A stretch of 28,568 nucleotides of DNA from a virus, in IMG/VR virus record IMGVR_UViG_3300044949_000436, positions 1-28,568 of that record; one strand, given 5' to 3'. Below the pieces are notes generated by a model. It saw nothing but the letters and a program-made list of their open reading frames with translations. It ran no database searches and was not told the origin of the DNA. This document shows positions 1-9,520 of the stretch, piece by piece. The position numbers and the translations under genes were made by a program. Every line of letters begins with the position of its first letter. The stretch's first letter is position 1.

Positions 1-205
1 TTGATGCGTGGTTAAATGCAACTTGCCAATGTTTGTGAAATCCTTTCTTACCGAGGTGTTGCGGTGAACGTAAAGTGTGAAGCGTGGTGATGAAATCAGA
101 ATGGTCATCCACTACCGTAACACTCCCAACCGTACTGAGTTGGCGAGCGCAATCAAGTAGTAATTTTTCCCTATTGTAAGAGAAAATATATGAATGAATT
201 TTCAT
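1..205 (-). CDS. Glycosyltransferase-like protein, 5' part only
   Basis: The gene starts with ATG at 205 and runs off the window edge, so only about 68 N-terminal residues are visible. The beginning (MKIHSYIFSYNREKLLLDC) followed by a strand ending VTVVDDHSDF looks like the first beta-strand and the V-x-DD-x-S nucleotide-sugar motif of GT-A fold family 2 glycosyltransferases. The start overlaps the stop of the upstream gene as ATGA, which supports the start and translational coupling in the tail operon. If correct, it may modify virion proteins or host surface glycans; this is inference. The catalytic half is outside the window, so the family call is tentative. Confidence 0.5.
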   Translation of the reverse strand, partial: MKIHSYIFSYNREKLLLDCARQLSTVGSVTVVDDHSDFITTLHTLRSPQHLGKKGFHKHWQVAFNHAS

Positions 206-612
206 TTCAAATAACTAGGAGTGTCGCTTCCGATGTAGTTAAAGTCAACTGTTACAACTGGTCTATTGCGTAGCTTGTCGAGTTTCTTCGGTACTTTCAA
301 TACATCGTATTTCTGTACGTACCATTCTAAAAAATCCGAATACACTTGCAGGAATATCGCTTGAACTTTCGGTCGCTTGAACCACTTATCGGTGATGCGT
401 TGCGGTGCGATATACTTCGTTCCCTCATCGAGAAAGAAATAATAGAATCGCGTATTGATGATGCAATTCATATTCCCATCCTCCTCCACAGTTAGCGAGA
501 TACGTACGCTGTCATACATCGCCCATGTGTCCACTAATCCGAGATCGCGGATGACGCGCTTTAGTTCCCATGCCAAAGCGTTACGCTCTTTATATTTTAC
601 CTTGTATGCCAT
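202..612 (-). CDS. Putative tail completion (HK97 gp10-like?) protein
   Basis: This 136-aa protein is encoded just downstream of the tape measure gene, with a 3-nt gap, and is coupled by ATGA to the following gene. It is basic and mixed alpha/beta. A central segment reading FYYFFLDEGTKYIAP, followed by a helix rich in aromatic residues, is reminiscent of the 'fldeGT...P' core of HK97 gp10-like neck/tail-completion proteins, which also sit among tail genes. The match is by eye and weak. No signal peptide or membrane segment is seen. A virion assembly role is supported mainly by its position between the tape measure gene and the edge of the tail module. Confidence 0.5.
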   Translation of the reverse strand: MAYKVKYKERNALAWELKRVIRDLGLVDTWAMYDSVRISLTVEEDGNMNCIINTRFYYFFLDEGTKYIAPQRITDKWFKRPKVQAIFLQVYSDFLEWYVQKYDVLKVPKKLDKLRNRPVVTVDFNYIGSDTPSYLK

Positions 613-615
613 AGT

Positions 616-2382
616 TTAAAGTTCGGACAAGTTACGTATTTTATTCAATCGCGATTGCGTTCCTGAAATTTCTGTCTCACTAACGTAAGCCCTGACGGTC
701 ATTTCTTCGGAACGTGCAGCACTAGCGTTGTTGAATTGGTTAGCGTTACCGAATAGATTGAACGCGGGTTGAACATTCGGTATAGTTGGCGCACTGAATG
801 AACCACCACCACTAGCACCTTTGACCTGTGGCGCACCTTGCACCGCTTTGATAGCTGATGCAATACCGCTTATCACTGCTGTTACTCCTGTGGCAATGGC
901 TGCAAGGTTAGCAGGGAATGGCACGGATTGCGCCTGAGCGATTGCACCTGAGATTGCCTTACCAGTGTCGTATGCGATTTGTGCTAATGCGATGGTCTTT
1001 TGTAGTCCTACATTCTCTACACCTGCTGCTGTGAGTAGGTCGGAGATGGAACGCATGAGGTTTGCTGTTGTCGCGAACGCATTGCGTTTAGCCTCTTCGA
1101 TTTGTTCTGTTCTGATGCGGTCGGCTTCGGCTGCTTCGGCTGCGATGCGGTCTTGTTCTTCCTGAGCCTTACGCGCTTCCTCAGCAACTATAGCATAGTA
1201 ACGCTGCAATAGTTCTTCATCCTCTTTCTGCTGCGCCCATTCGCGTTCTAACTGTGCTTGTCGTTGCTCCTCATCCAGTCGCGCAAGTTCAGCGTCTAGG
1301 TCTTGTTGGTCTTTGATTTGTTTATCCCTACGTTCCTTAGCTTTGTCGGCTGCTGCCTTGTCGCGCTTTGCCTCGAAGATTTCGATGGACTGTTCCTGCT
1401 TCTTGAGTGCATCTTCGGTTGTCTTGACCTGTTGCTCGAACACATCGTTAAAGCCTTCGGTGAAATCACCCTTTAGAATGATAGCTGCTTGTTTGGCCGC
1501 CTCTCTACGTAAGCGTAATTCTTCCTGCAATGACGCGCGGACGAACTCTAATTTTTCTTCTTCAATACGTGCGGTATCTTTACCTGATGCCTGAGCCAAT
1601 GCGAGTTCATGGTCGTAACGGTCGGTTACTTCTTTGCGAACTTTTATCAGCGCGTCGATTTGTTTCTCTGCTGAGATTAACGCTTCCTGTGCCACTTTGA
1701 TTTCCGCTTCACGTGCCTTGCGCCTTGCCTCCTCAGCACGACTAGCCTCGATGGATTCTTTCGCCCATGCTGATGCGATAAGGTTTATCAATCCAACAAA
1801 TGGGAATAGAATGGCTAGTGCAATCTTAGCACCGTCTGAAAGGTTTGCAAACCATAATACTATCTCCTGAATGTAGTAAATCAACCCATCGAACGCCTTG
1901 CCTATTAAGTCCATCACCTTTTGTACGATGCCAAACTTTTGCGCCAACTGTACAAGCGCATAAATAATACCCGCTATGACGGCCGCGATAAGGAATATCG
2001 GGTTAGTGAGTAAGGCTTTGCCCATTGTCGCGAATGCAACACCTAGGTTTTTAATGCCCGACACCGCATCACCAAAGGTTATGCCCTTAGCTGCTGCCGC
2101 GAATAGCTTTGCTTTTTCTGCCGCGCCCTCGAAATCCATATTTTCAAGGTCACCCTTGATAGCCCCGAACGCATTTGTCACCTGCTCATACTTCGAGCCT
2201 GTTGCGAATATCTCAGCCTGTTCGTTCGCGTCCTTAATCTTGTCCTTAAGTTCACCTGCTTTCTGTGCAAGTTGCTGCATCTGCTTAGGGTCTGTCGCCT
2301 TAAGCATTGCGTCCTTGGTTTCCTTAAGTTCCTGCTTAAGTTCCCTGAGACCTTTTACTTCTATTTCCGCTTCGATTTTCAT
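616..2382 (-). CDS. Tail tape measure protein (short type)
   Basis: 588 aa with ATG at 2382. This start overlaps the TAA of the upstream gene as TAATG and replaces an in-frame ATG 72 nt upstream whose added residues are low-complexity Asn. The N-terminal ~100 residues are charged coiled coil (ELKQELKETKDAM). Strongly hydrophobic segments follow at about 120-150 and 165-210 (IFLIAAVIAGIIYALVQ; AKIALAILFPFVGLINLI). Next comes a long Ala/Glu/Arg-rich coiled coil with heptad character at about 230-440 and a Gly/Ala-rich C-terminal part. This is the classic tape measure layout: it sets tail length and is ejected into or through the envelope. It is short for the family, suggesting a short siphovirus-like tail. 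Confidence 0.82.
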   Translation of the reverse strand: MKIEAEIEVKGLRELKQELKETKDAMLKATDPKQMQQLAQKAGELKDKIKDANEQAEIFATGSKYEQVTNAFGAIKGDLENMDFEGAAEKAKLFAAAAKGITFGDAVSGIKNLGVAFATMGKALLTNPIFLIAAVIAGIIYALVQLAQKFGIVQKVMDLIGKAFDGLIYYIQEIVLWFANLSDGAKIALAILFPFVGLINLIASAWAKESIEASRAEEARRKAREAEIKVAQEALISAEKQIDALIKVRKEVTDRYDHELALAQASGKDTARIEEEKLEFVRASLQEELRLRREAAKQAAIILKGDFTEGFNDVFEQQVKTTEDALKKQEQSIEIFEAKRDKAAADKAKERRDKQIKDQQDLDAELARLDEEQRQAQLEREWAQQKEDEELLQRYYAIVAEEARKAQEEQDRIAAEAAEADRIRTEQIEEAKRNAFATTANLMRSISDLLTAAGVENVGLQKTIALAQIAYDTGKAISGAIAQAQSVPFPANLAAIATGVTAVISGIASAIKAVQGAPQVKGASGGGSFSAPTIPNVQPAFNLFGNANQFNNASAARSEEMTVRAYVSETEISGTQSRLNKIRNLSEL

Positions 2383-3599
2383 TACCTCTCGATTAACATT
2401 GTTGTACCTGCCATTGTTGTTGCTGTGGTTGCGGATGACCGATACACCCACCATAATGCTGTACCGTTGTAAATCCTTACGCCAGTACCATTGGTTACAT
2501 ACGTATCACCGATTCCACCAACGTTCGCCACAGGGTTAGCGATGGAGTATAGGTTACGATACAATACCAAGCTAATCGCACCACCTCCATAAGATGTTCC
2601 GAGCGTGATAGACTGAATACTTCTTATACCTCTGTCACCTGCTGCCAACTGAATAGGCACGAACGTACCCGCAACGGCTGTGGCAGGGAATGAACTGATA
2701 GTGCCTGTCTTGCCTGCTGTGCCTGATTCGTTCGTGTAGCTTATAGTTGTATTGGTAATCGCTCCCGCGTTTGTTGTTGCTGTTGTCACATAGATAGCCG
2801 CGTTCCATCCTTCACCGTTGGTCGAGCCGTTCAGGTCACGCGATGGGATAGATGATGCAGGCATGGTAATATTCTGCGCGGTGGTAGTAGTTACGACAAT
2901 ACCCGTGTTGTACCATAGCAAGTCAACTAACTGCATGAGATGCCCTGTTGATACTGTCACCTTAGGAGGTAGCAAGTACCACGAACCGCTTGATGGGTTA
3001 TTCAACACAAAACAACCTGCCTGTGTTGCTCCCGCAGGGTTGGCCGCGTTGGATGCCTGTGAGGCGTCCGTCCACCAACCGTTTATACCGGGAGTTCCGG
3101 GAACCCATGCTCCGGGAAAACCTGAATCTTTCGCGAAGCCATACCAGTTACCAATAGCCTCGGAGGATGTACCTATCTTGTAAAACTCAAACGGAATACC
3201 TGTATATCCCATCACATCGGTTGAGGCTTTCTTCTCCCTTCCCTGCGCGTCATATACCGTGAAGCTACCCTCAGCATTTACCTTTAAACTTTCACCACGT
3301 GCCAAAGTGTACGTACCGCCGATGATGTAATTCGTTCCGCTTACATCTTTCTGAATAGTGACGTTACACGATGACGTTGCGTGTCGGTTAGTGATAGTGA
3401 TTAACTTAACCTGATACTGTTCACCACCTGATGGTGAACTAAGGATCGTCGTGGTTGTCGCGGATGCGATTGTCCCCTGCGTTGAATCAATGGTGATTGA
3501 ACTAGAGGTTATTTGCGCGAATGAAATGTAGTAGTCAATATTTGCCGTTGACGAAGTGACAAGTTCAAGCGCGTCATTTACTGTGGATAAAACTATCAT
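2382..3599 (-). CDS. Virion structural protein, Ser/Thr/Gly-rich (tail or decoration)
   Basis: 405 aa, coupled at both ends (ATGA with the upstream 980-aa gene, TAATG with the tape measure gene). The sequence is beta-rich and dominated by Thr, Ser, Gly, Ala and Asn. It has short charged stretches but no signal peptide or membrane segment, as in phage tail tubes, fibres and decoration proteins. The N-terminal ~110 residues (QYQVKLITITNRHATSS... GTYTLARGESL) resemble a small beta-sandwich. The middle contains an aromatic, Gly/Pro-rich region (SGFPGAWVPGTPGINGWWTD). I do not recognise a named family. Its position between a tail-tip-like protein and the tape measure supports a structural role. 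Confidence 0.6.
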   Translation of the reverse strand: MIVLSTVNDALELVTSSTANIDYYISFAQITSSSITIDSTQGTIASATTTTILSSPSGGEQYQVKLITITNRHATSSCNVTIQKDVSGTNYIIGGTYTLARGESLKVNAEGSFTVYDAQGREKKASTDVMGYTGIPFEFYKIGTSSEAIGNWYGFAKDSGFPGAWVPGTPGINGWWTDASQASNAANPAGATQAGCFVLNNPSSGSWYLLPPKVTVSTGHLMQLVDLLWYNTGIVVTTTTAQNITMPASSIPSRDLNGSTNGEGWNAAIYVTTATTNAGAITNTTISYTNESGTAGKTGTISSFPATAVAGTFVPIQLAAGDRGIRSIQSITLGTSYGGGAISLVLYRNLYSIANPVANVGGIGDTYVTNGTGVRIYNGTALWWVYRSSATTATTMAGTTMLIER

Positions 3600-6538
3600 A
3601 TACCTATTGATGTAATTCGTAAAACTTCTGCAAACGTGAGGCCTCCTCCCCCACCACCACCTGATGGGTTGTAATCAGCGAGTATAGCCCATGAGTTTCT
3701 ATTTGAAAATAATATAACCCCTTGCTCACTATCTAATGTAATTGTGTTATCACCGTCGATGGTACTACCTCCTATTGTATTCGCGTCGATTGTCACCGTA
3801 TTACCTGATGAATCTGCGCGTTTAAAGAATATCGGCATTGACTGTATATCGTATGGGTTAGGTAGTTTAATAGTAATGTTACCACCTGCCGCATTGATAC
3901 CGTTGAAGATAGCTAACTCACTCGCGACAATATCCTTATTCGATGTGATTAAACTAACACTATCTGCGCCTGAAACAATCATGCCCCTGTCTATTAGGCA
4001 GTCATTCAAGTTCTCATACTCAACACCCGAAGTATTAGTAACGGTTACGTTAACGCAATTCTTCAACACGTTGTTATCCGAGTTGATTAACGCGATACGC
4101 TCACCACTCACCACGTTGTCGGATGAATTAGTAATCATAATGTTGTCACCGCTTACCGCGTTTTTCCTTCCGCCAAAAATTACCGAGCCATTACCCTTAA
4201 TAGAATTGTACTCGGAATTTATCACCTGACTTGCGCCCTCTATGTTATTCGTTGATCCTGTGGTGGTCTGCCAATCTGAATTAATAGGTTGCCCCACTTG
4301 CGCCTCACCTAGTGACGGCTTAGTGTATGGTCTTACAGGGAATCGCGGTAGTTGTATTTCTGTATCCGCGCTGATTAATTCTACCTTAGTCAATCCCTCA
4401 ACCATAGGGTTGTAATCAATCACCTTGTTGATGTGCCAGTACTTACTGTCAAGGAATACTTTATCGTTCAACCTGAGTGATACGATATCGTATTGGTCAA
4501 GCCTGAACATACCTGTCAGCATGATGCCTGAGTTCATCTGCCCTGTTTGTCTGCGATAGTAATTATTGAACAGGTTGTTATTGGTCAGTTGCGGCACTTG
4601 GTAAAAGTAATAATCACACACACCGTAATTGATGTCGTAGGTCGGTGCTAGTGGATTGTCGAACGTTGTAATCGCAGGGTATTGCGTTATACCTAATTCA
4701 CCTGTTGTACCGTAGTTGTAAATGTCAAACGATGAGCAGTTCTGTTCGCCACCATCGTACAACACTCGGATATTTGTTTTCGGTGCGATACCATCATAGA
4801 TAGGGTTAACACCACCGTAGCCACTCAACGCACATGGTGTAGGTGAGAATATTATTTCATTCTTAGTTGTGCCCTTGACGTGTTCGGAATCGAATGTAAA
4901 TTCCAATTGACCGTAAATCTCTTTTACATTGTCAACATATCCGACATTTGCAGCGTCTTTATCCTCCTTGTAAGTGAATAGCATTTTCTTACCACCCAAC
5001 TCAGGAAGGAACTGAATGGTATTCGTTTGGTTGCGCGCTAACTTTTTATTCCAATCCTTTACCTCACCTGCATCGTAATACTCATCCCTTGATGTGATGT
5101 TGATTAAGTTCTCATCAAACTCATCAGCCTCCATGTAAAGATTGAACATATTGCAAATGGACTTAATAAAATCCGATTGCTTCACATCGCGCGGCACTAC
5201 ATCATTCACCTGCATGATTGACCCGAACACTACGTTAGTAACACGCGGTTTGATTTCAATTCTGATGTTGGTTAACTCTATCTTAGTATCAACCCTCACC
5301 GTGCTACCACTATCGCTATTCGATGCTCTCCATCTTCCAAAGAATGAATTAACATCTATACCAATAATCGGTTCAAGTGTGTCACCAACATTAGGCGAAT
5401 AAGGAGCGTTGATACTTATCGTGCGCGATAGACTACCCGATTGAATAGTGGTATCACCTGACGGAATAGAATCTCCTACATCGTATTGAACATATGAAGG
5501 AAATTGTGATTGTTGCGTAAGACCATTACACTCAATACCGATGTAACCACGATAACGGTTGTATGCTGCTGCCGATGTACCAACACCACGAAGGTAAGCT
5601 GTTGCGCCTGTGGTGTTATTCAGAATCAACTCATAGTCAAAAGTGAACGTTACATCATAACCACCTGCATTGCCTGTGTAGATACTCGAAGTGTACTGAC
5701 CTGTTAACGGGTTGTAGCTTGATGAATCATCCTGCACCTCAGTACCTGCAACGATGGTCGTGTCTGCCGATACGTTTATGCCGTTGCTCGTTTGGTTGAA
5801 GTTATCAATTTGAGAACTTTCCTCTGCAATAGCTGTGAGGTAGTCTAGGTCATCGGCCGACATTTGAAGCGCATCACCGTTGTAAGGAATCAGCAGCTTT
5901 CTCATGTGCGCTAACGTGTTGCCCGTCCAGTTGTATCGGAATCCACCACGCGCAAAAATCCTATCCCAATACTGAATAGCATACACCGCAGGTTTGCATT
6001 GTTCAAGCGCGTAGAAGTTGTTAGGCGTATATGGTAGAATGTATTTATACCCATCGGTATAGTCATTACCAAACGAGCCGACAACATTAGCTGCAGAATA
6101 GGTGTGGTCTAAATCGGTGAATGGAATGTCTTCTAACTTCGCATCCGCAATCTCAGTGAACAGGTTAGCGGTTGCATCACGGATCAATACCTCATATTCC
6201 ACCAACTGTTCGCCTGTGAATAGTTCGGTTTCTGCTACACGCGTTACACTCAATAGTTGAATATATGCGTTGCGCAGGATGGGGAAATCGTTTTGCAGTA
6301 TGATGCACTTTTGCAGTGCATTCACATCGAATGTACCCGCGACAACATTCACATTGAAATAATTATTCAGCAGCTTATTATTGTTCGCAGTTCCCGAAAG
6401 AGTTACGGTCTTAGTGAATTTACCAACACGTTTACTGATGTCGCGAATATCCGCAACACCAAAGTTCAAAGGGAATACCGTTCCCTCCTTTACATCTAAA
6501 TACCCTTCTTGCGGGTCAGTAAGTTGAATCTTAACCAT
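3596..6538 (-). CDS. Large tail/baseplate protein with C-terminal repeat region and Gly linker
   Basis: 980 aa from ATG at 6538, which overlaps the upstream stop by 8 nt (ATGGTTAA); an ATG 12 nt earlier is also possible. The N-terminal part (DISKRVGKFTKTVTLSG) is of a type I associate with Bacteroidota phage tail-tip proteins. From about residue 745 to 870, short repeats rich in Asn/Ser/Gly (IEGASQVINSEYNSIKGNG) have the rhythm of a left- or right-handed beta-helix or trimeric head repeat. Residues ~880-960 (NITIKLPNPY...FFKRADSSGNTVTI...ILFSNRNSWAIL) match a domain common at tail-fibre ends. A seven-glycine stretch follows near the C-terminus. Likely role: baseplate or host-contact protein; the exact function is inferred. 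Confidence 0.65.
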   Translation of the reverse strand: MVKIQLTDPQEGYLDVKEGTVFPLNFGVADIRDISKRVGKFTKTVTLSGTANNNKLLNNYFNVNVVAGTFDVNALQKCIILQNDFPILRNAYIQLLSVTRVAETELFTGEQLVEYEVLIRDATANLFTEIADAKLEDIPFTDLDHTYSAANVVGSFGNDYTDGYKYILPYTPNNFYALEQCKPAVYAIQYWDRIFARGGFRYNWTGNTLAHMRKLLIPYNGDALQMSADDLDYLTAIAEESSQIDNFNQTSNGINVSADTTIVAGTEVQDDSSSYNPLTGQYTSSIYTGNAGGYDVTFTFDYELILNNTTGATAYLRGVGTSAAAYNRYRGYIGIECNGLTQQSQFPSYVQYDVGDSIPSGDTTIQSGSLSRTISINAPYSPNVGDTLEPIIGIDVNSFFGRWRASNSDSGSTVRVDTKIELTNIRIEIKPRVTNVVFGSIMQVNDVVPRDVKQSDFIKSICNMFNLYMEADEFDENLINITSRDEYYDAGEVKDWNKKLARNQTNTIQFLPELGGKKMLFTYKEDKDAANVGYVDNVKEIYGQLEFTFDSEHVKGTTKNEIIFSPTPCALSGYGGVNPIYDGIAPKTNIRVLYDGGEQNCSSFDIYNYGTTGELGITQYPAITTFDNPLAPTYDINYGVCDYYFYQVPQLTNNNLFNNYYRRQTGQMNSGIMLTGMFRLDQYDIVSLRLNDKVFLDSKYWHINKVIDYNPMVEGLTKVELISADTEIQLPRFPVRPYTKPSLGEAQVGQPINSDWQTTTGSTNNIEGASQVINSEYNSIKGNGSVIFGGRKNAVSGDNIMITNSSDNVVSGERIALINSDNNVLKNCVNVTVTNTSGVEYENLNDCLIDRGMIVSGADSVSLITSNKDIVASELAIFNGINAAGGNITIKLPNPYDIQSMPIFFKRADSSGNTVTIDANTIGGSTIDGDNTITLDSEQGVILFSNRNSWAILADYNPSGGGGGGGLTFAEVLRITSIGI

Positions 6539-7955
6539 TGATAGGGTCATTTATACTCATGGTTACCGATACTGTATAGCGTATCATTTTTTTGTTGCGT
6601 TCACGCTTCACCTCATGCGATGTCTCGTTCACCGTTACAGCTAAATAATTACCATCAACAAGCAGGTAACATTCGGGCGATGTCATCAGTTCTTTGAAGT
6701 AAACAGATGCCTCATCATTCATCCAGTTGGTGTTAAGCGTTAGCGATGTGGTTTCATCGACATTGAATATCGCATTACCTCGCGCGGTAGTGTCGTAAGT
6801 GAACGCGCTCACCCCATCGTAATCACCGTATGATTTTTTATAAGCCGACCGATTTATTTGTTTGTTTTCAGTTGACAATAACCCAAAGCTAAACGGTAAC
6901 CATGACCCCATTCTATCCTTGAATAAAATATTGTAGTCATTAGCCGTGCAGCGTCTGTCGATATAGAATGTAAAAATATCACTCGTTCTAGTTCCTGACC
7001 CGTTGGTCATCCATACTTGATACCATTCTGTATCATCCTTAATGATAGGCAGCGTTCCGACCGTTGCGGTTGTCGGGTTAAGGTTAGCTGTTCCAACTGG
7101 TACGCTCATCACATACCATCCTGCGTTAGCTGTTGAGCGATACGCAACATCACCGTTGGAGTTCTTGTAGTACACACGCGCGCAATAGGTCGATGTGTTT
7201 GATGAATACATCATGAAGTGCGCTTCGACTGATTCGGCAACATAGAAGTTGTCAGGTGCTGAGGTTAAGAACTTGCCACGCGGGTCTGATGTACTATCCA
7301 TATTCCAATCGTTCGCATCCCATTCGGTATATGGCACGGGTGCAATAGCAGCATCATAAGCAACCTGACCGCTTAGTGTGTTAAGATCGCGCGTGATAGT
7401 CTTGCGGTTATCGGCATAAGTGATTGAACCAGTTGTAAGCGATGCCATGCCCGCATCGTAAACCAAGTCAATGGTGAACGTGTCGGTATCTGTCACGTCG
7501 ATGATAGTGTGCAGCCCGTTGACACTTGCCACGTCCGCGCCAGTTATTACCACTTGGTCGCCAACTGCGAACGTATTAACTGCAGTTGTGTCTAGCTTAA
7601 GATATCCGCTATCATCAACAGGTGTGTCGATAGTGTAACTAATGACATATTCTTCACCTATCTTAACGTCATACCGAACGAAATTGGTTGTTGCCTGTCT
7701 GAATGTTGCGTTACCGATAGGCAGGTCAAGCGATAGTTGTGAGGTTAATGTCTTGGTTAGGTTGAAATATCCATAACCGTCATTAGGTCGCGGGGCTATT
7801 CGACCCTCATAAATCTTTGTCGATGTACCTGCCTCGTAAATATCTACCACGTAAGAAAAACCAGTCTGATTTTTATTCGTGGAATCGTAATAGTAAGCGT
7901 TTATATTATACGCGGGGTTGAATGTTGCAGGTGCAGCTAGTCTAGTGATTGCCAT
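6531..7955 (-). CDS. Tail-associated structural protein
   Basis: 474 aa, 16 nt downstream of the terminase large subunit stop. The fold appears all-beta: an N-terminal domain (SYVVDIYEAGTSTKIYEGRI) and a C-terminal part (EASVYFKELMTSPECYLLVD, ending with MSINDPING) suggest a domain that contacts other tail proteins. Residues ~115-180 look like an inserted small beta domain (FAVGDQVVITGADVASVNG, then TDTDTFTIDL). That 'GdqVvItG..vNGlhtI..Vtdtdtftid' pattern recurs in phage and environmental surface proteins. No enzymatic motif or membrane segment is visible. It is called structural from composition and its place at the head of the tail operon; a distal-tail-like role is possible but unproven. 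Confidence 0.58.
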   Translation of the reverse strand: MAITRLAAPATFNPAYNINAYYYDSTNKNQTGFSYVVDIYEAGTSTKIYEGRIAPRPNDGYGYFNLTKTLTSQLSLDLPIGNATFRQATTNFVRYDVKIGEEYVISYTIDTPVDDSGYLKLDTTAVNTFAVGDQVVITGADVASVNGLHTIIDVTDTDTFTIDLVYDAGMASLTTGSITYADNRKTITRDLNTLSGQVAYDAAIAPVPYTEWDANDWNMDSTSDPRGKFLTSAPDNFYVAESVEAHFMMYSSNTSTYCARVYYKNSNGDVAYRSTANAGWYVMSVPVGTANLNPTTATVGTLPIIKDDTEWYQVWMTNGSGTRTSDIFTFYIDRRCTANDYNILFKDRMGSWLPFSFGLLSTENKQINRSAYKKSYGDYDGVSAFTYDTTARGNAIFNVDETTSLTLNTNWMNDEASVYFKELMTSPECYLLVDGNYLAVTVNETSHEVKRERNKKMIRYTVSVTMSINDPING

Positions 7956-7971
7956 ACCTAATAATGTAAAA

Positions 7972-9153
7972 TCACATTACCATGTACCCCGACCCTCTTG
8001 TATAGTTATCCTTGATATAAGTACCTGCATAACGTATGGCATCCATTGCGTCATCATCCTTCTTACTCACTTGGTCTGTGATAACACCGTTAATAACCTT
8101 GCGTTTGTATTTTCTATTTTCCGTTTGCACGTTCACCGCCTCATGATGGACGAATACCTTTTGCTCATTGATAAAGTTGATACCTTTCTCAACTGACTTA
8201 TCAGCATTCAATACATAGAACCCCGCATCTTGAAGGTCGGCAATCATTTCAGGTCTGGCGTAGTCGGCAATTATTTCGACGGTCTTATCTACTCCGCGTT
8301 TATTCATCTGCTCAATCAACTGACCTGATGTTAATCCTGTCATGTATAGCACTTCCTCGATAAATAATTCGTCCTCATGGAACCATACCTTAACGAGCGC
8401 GGTCGGATGCTGATACCCGAAGTCAAGGCCATAAACGAATTGCGTAAACTTCGATGGTTTACGTTTGAGGATTTCCCATCTCGAATACACCGCTTCTTGT
8501 AACGACCCTATTTCTCCTAACCCGTACACCTGCCACCAGTTCCACCAATATCCTCGATTGCCTGTTCTGTCTTCGGCCTCGGCTTTCTCCTTTCTCACCA
8601 TTAAGTTCTGATACACCGCGTCAGGTATGCACTCGTTATCCTTATAAGTTAATTTTAAGAATGACGCATCGGGCTGCGTGAGTATTTCCGTGTGCGCCCA
8701 AAATTCCATGTCCGCGTTAAAGTCTAGCCATATCTCATTGCTACGAATGATTAACGCATCGGCAATTCCATACGGCACGTGGTTAGCCTCGTTAATAAAT
8801 AGTAAATCGCGTTTACCTGCTGCCTTTGCTTTACCAACTGAATCGAATGATTTAAACTGCAATCGCGAACCGTTGCGGAACGTATAGATTAAATCGGTTG
8901 CGTTCCATTGGTGGTCGTTCCAACGTTTCTCATCCGACATGAAATTCTTGAAAATGTCAATAGCACCATCCTTCAAAGCGGGTAAGGTCTCAGCAGTTAC
9001 CGTTGCTTTAAATCTAGTCTCCGCGATACACTTATCAATGGCGATTGGAATGATACCGTATGTCTTCCCCGAACTTGTTGAGCCTTGAACTACTTTTTTA
9101 TTGCCCTTCATTTGCAGCATCTTCCGTACTGCTGTTGTCATTTGGAACGCCAT
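7972..9153 (-). CDS. terL: Terminase large subunit (packaging ATPase/nuclease)
   Basis: 393 aa. The Walker A is GSTSSGKT at residues 24-31. A Walker B-like strand LLFINEA lies at ~117-123, with Asn rather than Asp before the catalytic Glu122, as in some phage terminases. The C-terminal RNase H-like nuclease has three acidic motifs: GLDFGYQHP, IIADYARPEM and DDAMDAIRYA. Length is typical for a compact two-domain TerL. The start at 9153 overlaps the small terminase gene by 56 nt; later Mets (residues 5, 12, 15) are possible, but TTAVRKMLQMKG just before Walker A fits the family N-terminus. It drives DNA translocation and cleavage at the portal. Unusually, no portal gene follows; tail genes come next. 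Confidence 0.93.
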   Translation of the reverse strand: MAFQMTTAVRKMLQMKGNKKVVQGSTSSGKTYGIIPIAIDKCIAETRFKATVTAETLPALKDGAIDIFKNFMSDEKRWNDHQWNATDLIYTFRNGSRLQFKSFDSVGKAKAAGKRDLLFINEANHVPYGIADALIIRSNEIWLDFNADMEFWAHTEILTQPDASFLKLTYKDNECIPDAVYQNLMVRKEKAEAEDRTGNRGYWWNWWQVYGLGEIGSLQEAVYSRWEILKRKPSKFTQFVYGLDFGYQHPTALVKVWFHEDELFIEEVLYMTGLTSGQLIEQMNKRGVDKTVEIIADYARPEMIADLQDAGFYVLNADKSVEKGINFINEQKVFVHHEAVNVQTENRKYKRKVINGVITDQVSKKDDDAMDAIRYAGTYIKDNYTRGSGYMVM

Positions 9154-9520
9154 AGTTCACATTGAATATTCTAGGTTCTTCTTTATGCGTTACCTCGATG
9201 CGGTCACCCCATACTTGCGTCCTGAGTTTAGATAGCACGAATTTTAACGTGTCAACTTTCAGCCTGTCACGATTCACGTGGTTTGCTCCGACGAATGGTT
9301 TTTCGTCGTCCTCATCCTCAAACGAAACTTTTAACAATAAACCTTCGAGGTAGTTCAGTTGTTTCTCCCGCGCGCGCACGTATTTGCCATACCTAGTTTT
9401 ATCATTCAGAGCGTACTCAAATTGATGAACTGGTAAGTTCAAATCGCTACATACGTGATGATACCCCTTATGCGTTTGGCTTAGGGCATCTAATACACGG
9501 TCAAAATCTTCCTCGGTCAT
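9098..9520 (-). CDS. terS: Terminase small subunit
   Basis: 140 aa. An N-terminal helical region (residues ~5-50: VCSDLNLPVHQFEYALN) has a helix-turn-helix look. It is followed by YVRAREKQLNYLEGLLL, then an acidic linker, and a conserved-looking C-terminal block NRDRLKVDTLKFVLSKL...WGDRIEVT that I recognise from phage small terminases. It recognises phage DNA and regulates the large subunit. It lies directly upstream of terL with a 56-nt overlap. Its start forms TAATG with the stop of a tiny lipoprotein gene, so translation is probably coupled. Confidence 0.85.
   Translation of the reverse strand: MTEEDFDRVLDALSQTHKGYHHVCSDLNLPVHQFEYALNDKTRYGKYVRAREKQLNYLEGLLLKVSFEDEDDEKPFVGANHVNRDRLKVDTLKFVLSKLRTQVWGDRIEVTHKEEPRIFNVNYGVPNDNSSTEDAANEGQ

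Noticed and set aside
2382-2454. N-terminal extension of the tape measure protein
   Set aside because: Asn-rich extra residues lie in the upstream gene; the TAATG start at 2382 is better supported.
965-2539. Several plus-strand ORFs antisense to the tape measure gene
   Set aside because: Ser/Ala/Cys-rich shadows of the coiled-coil codons.
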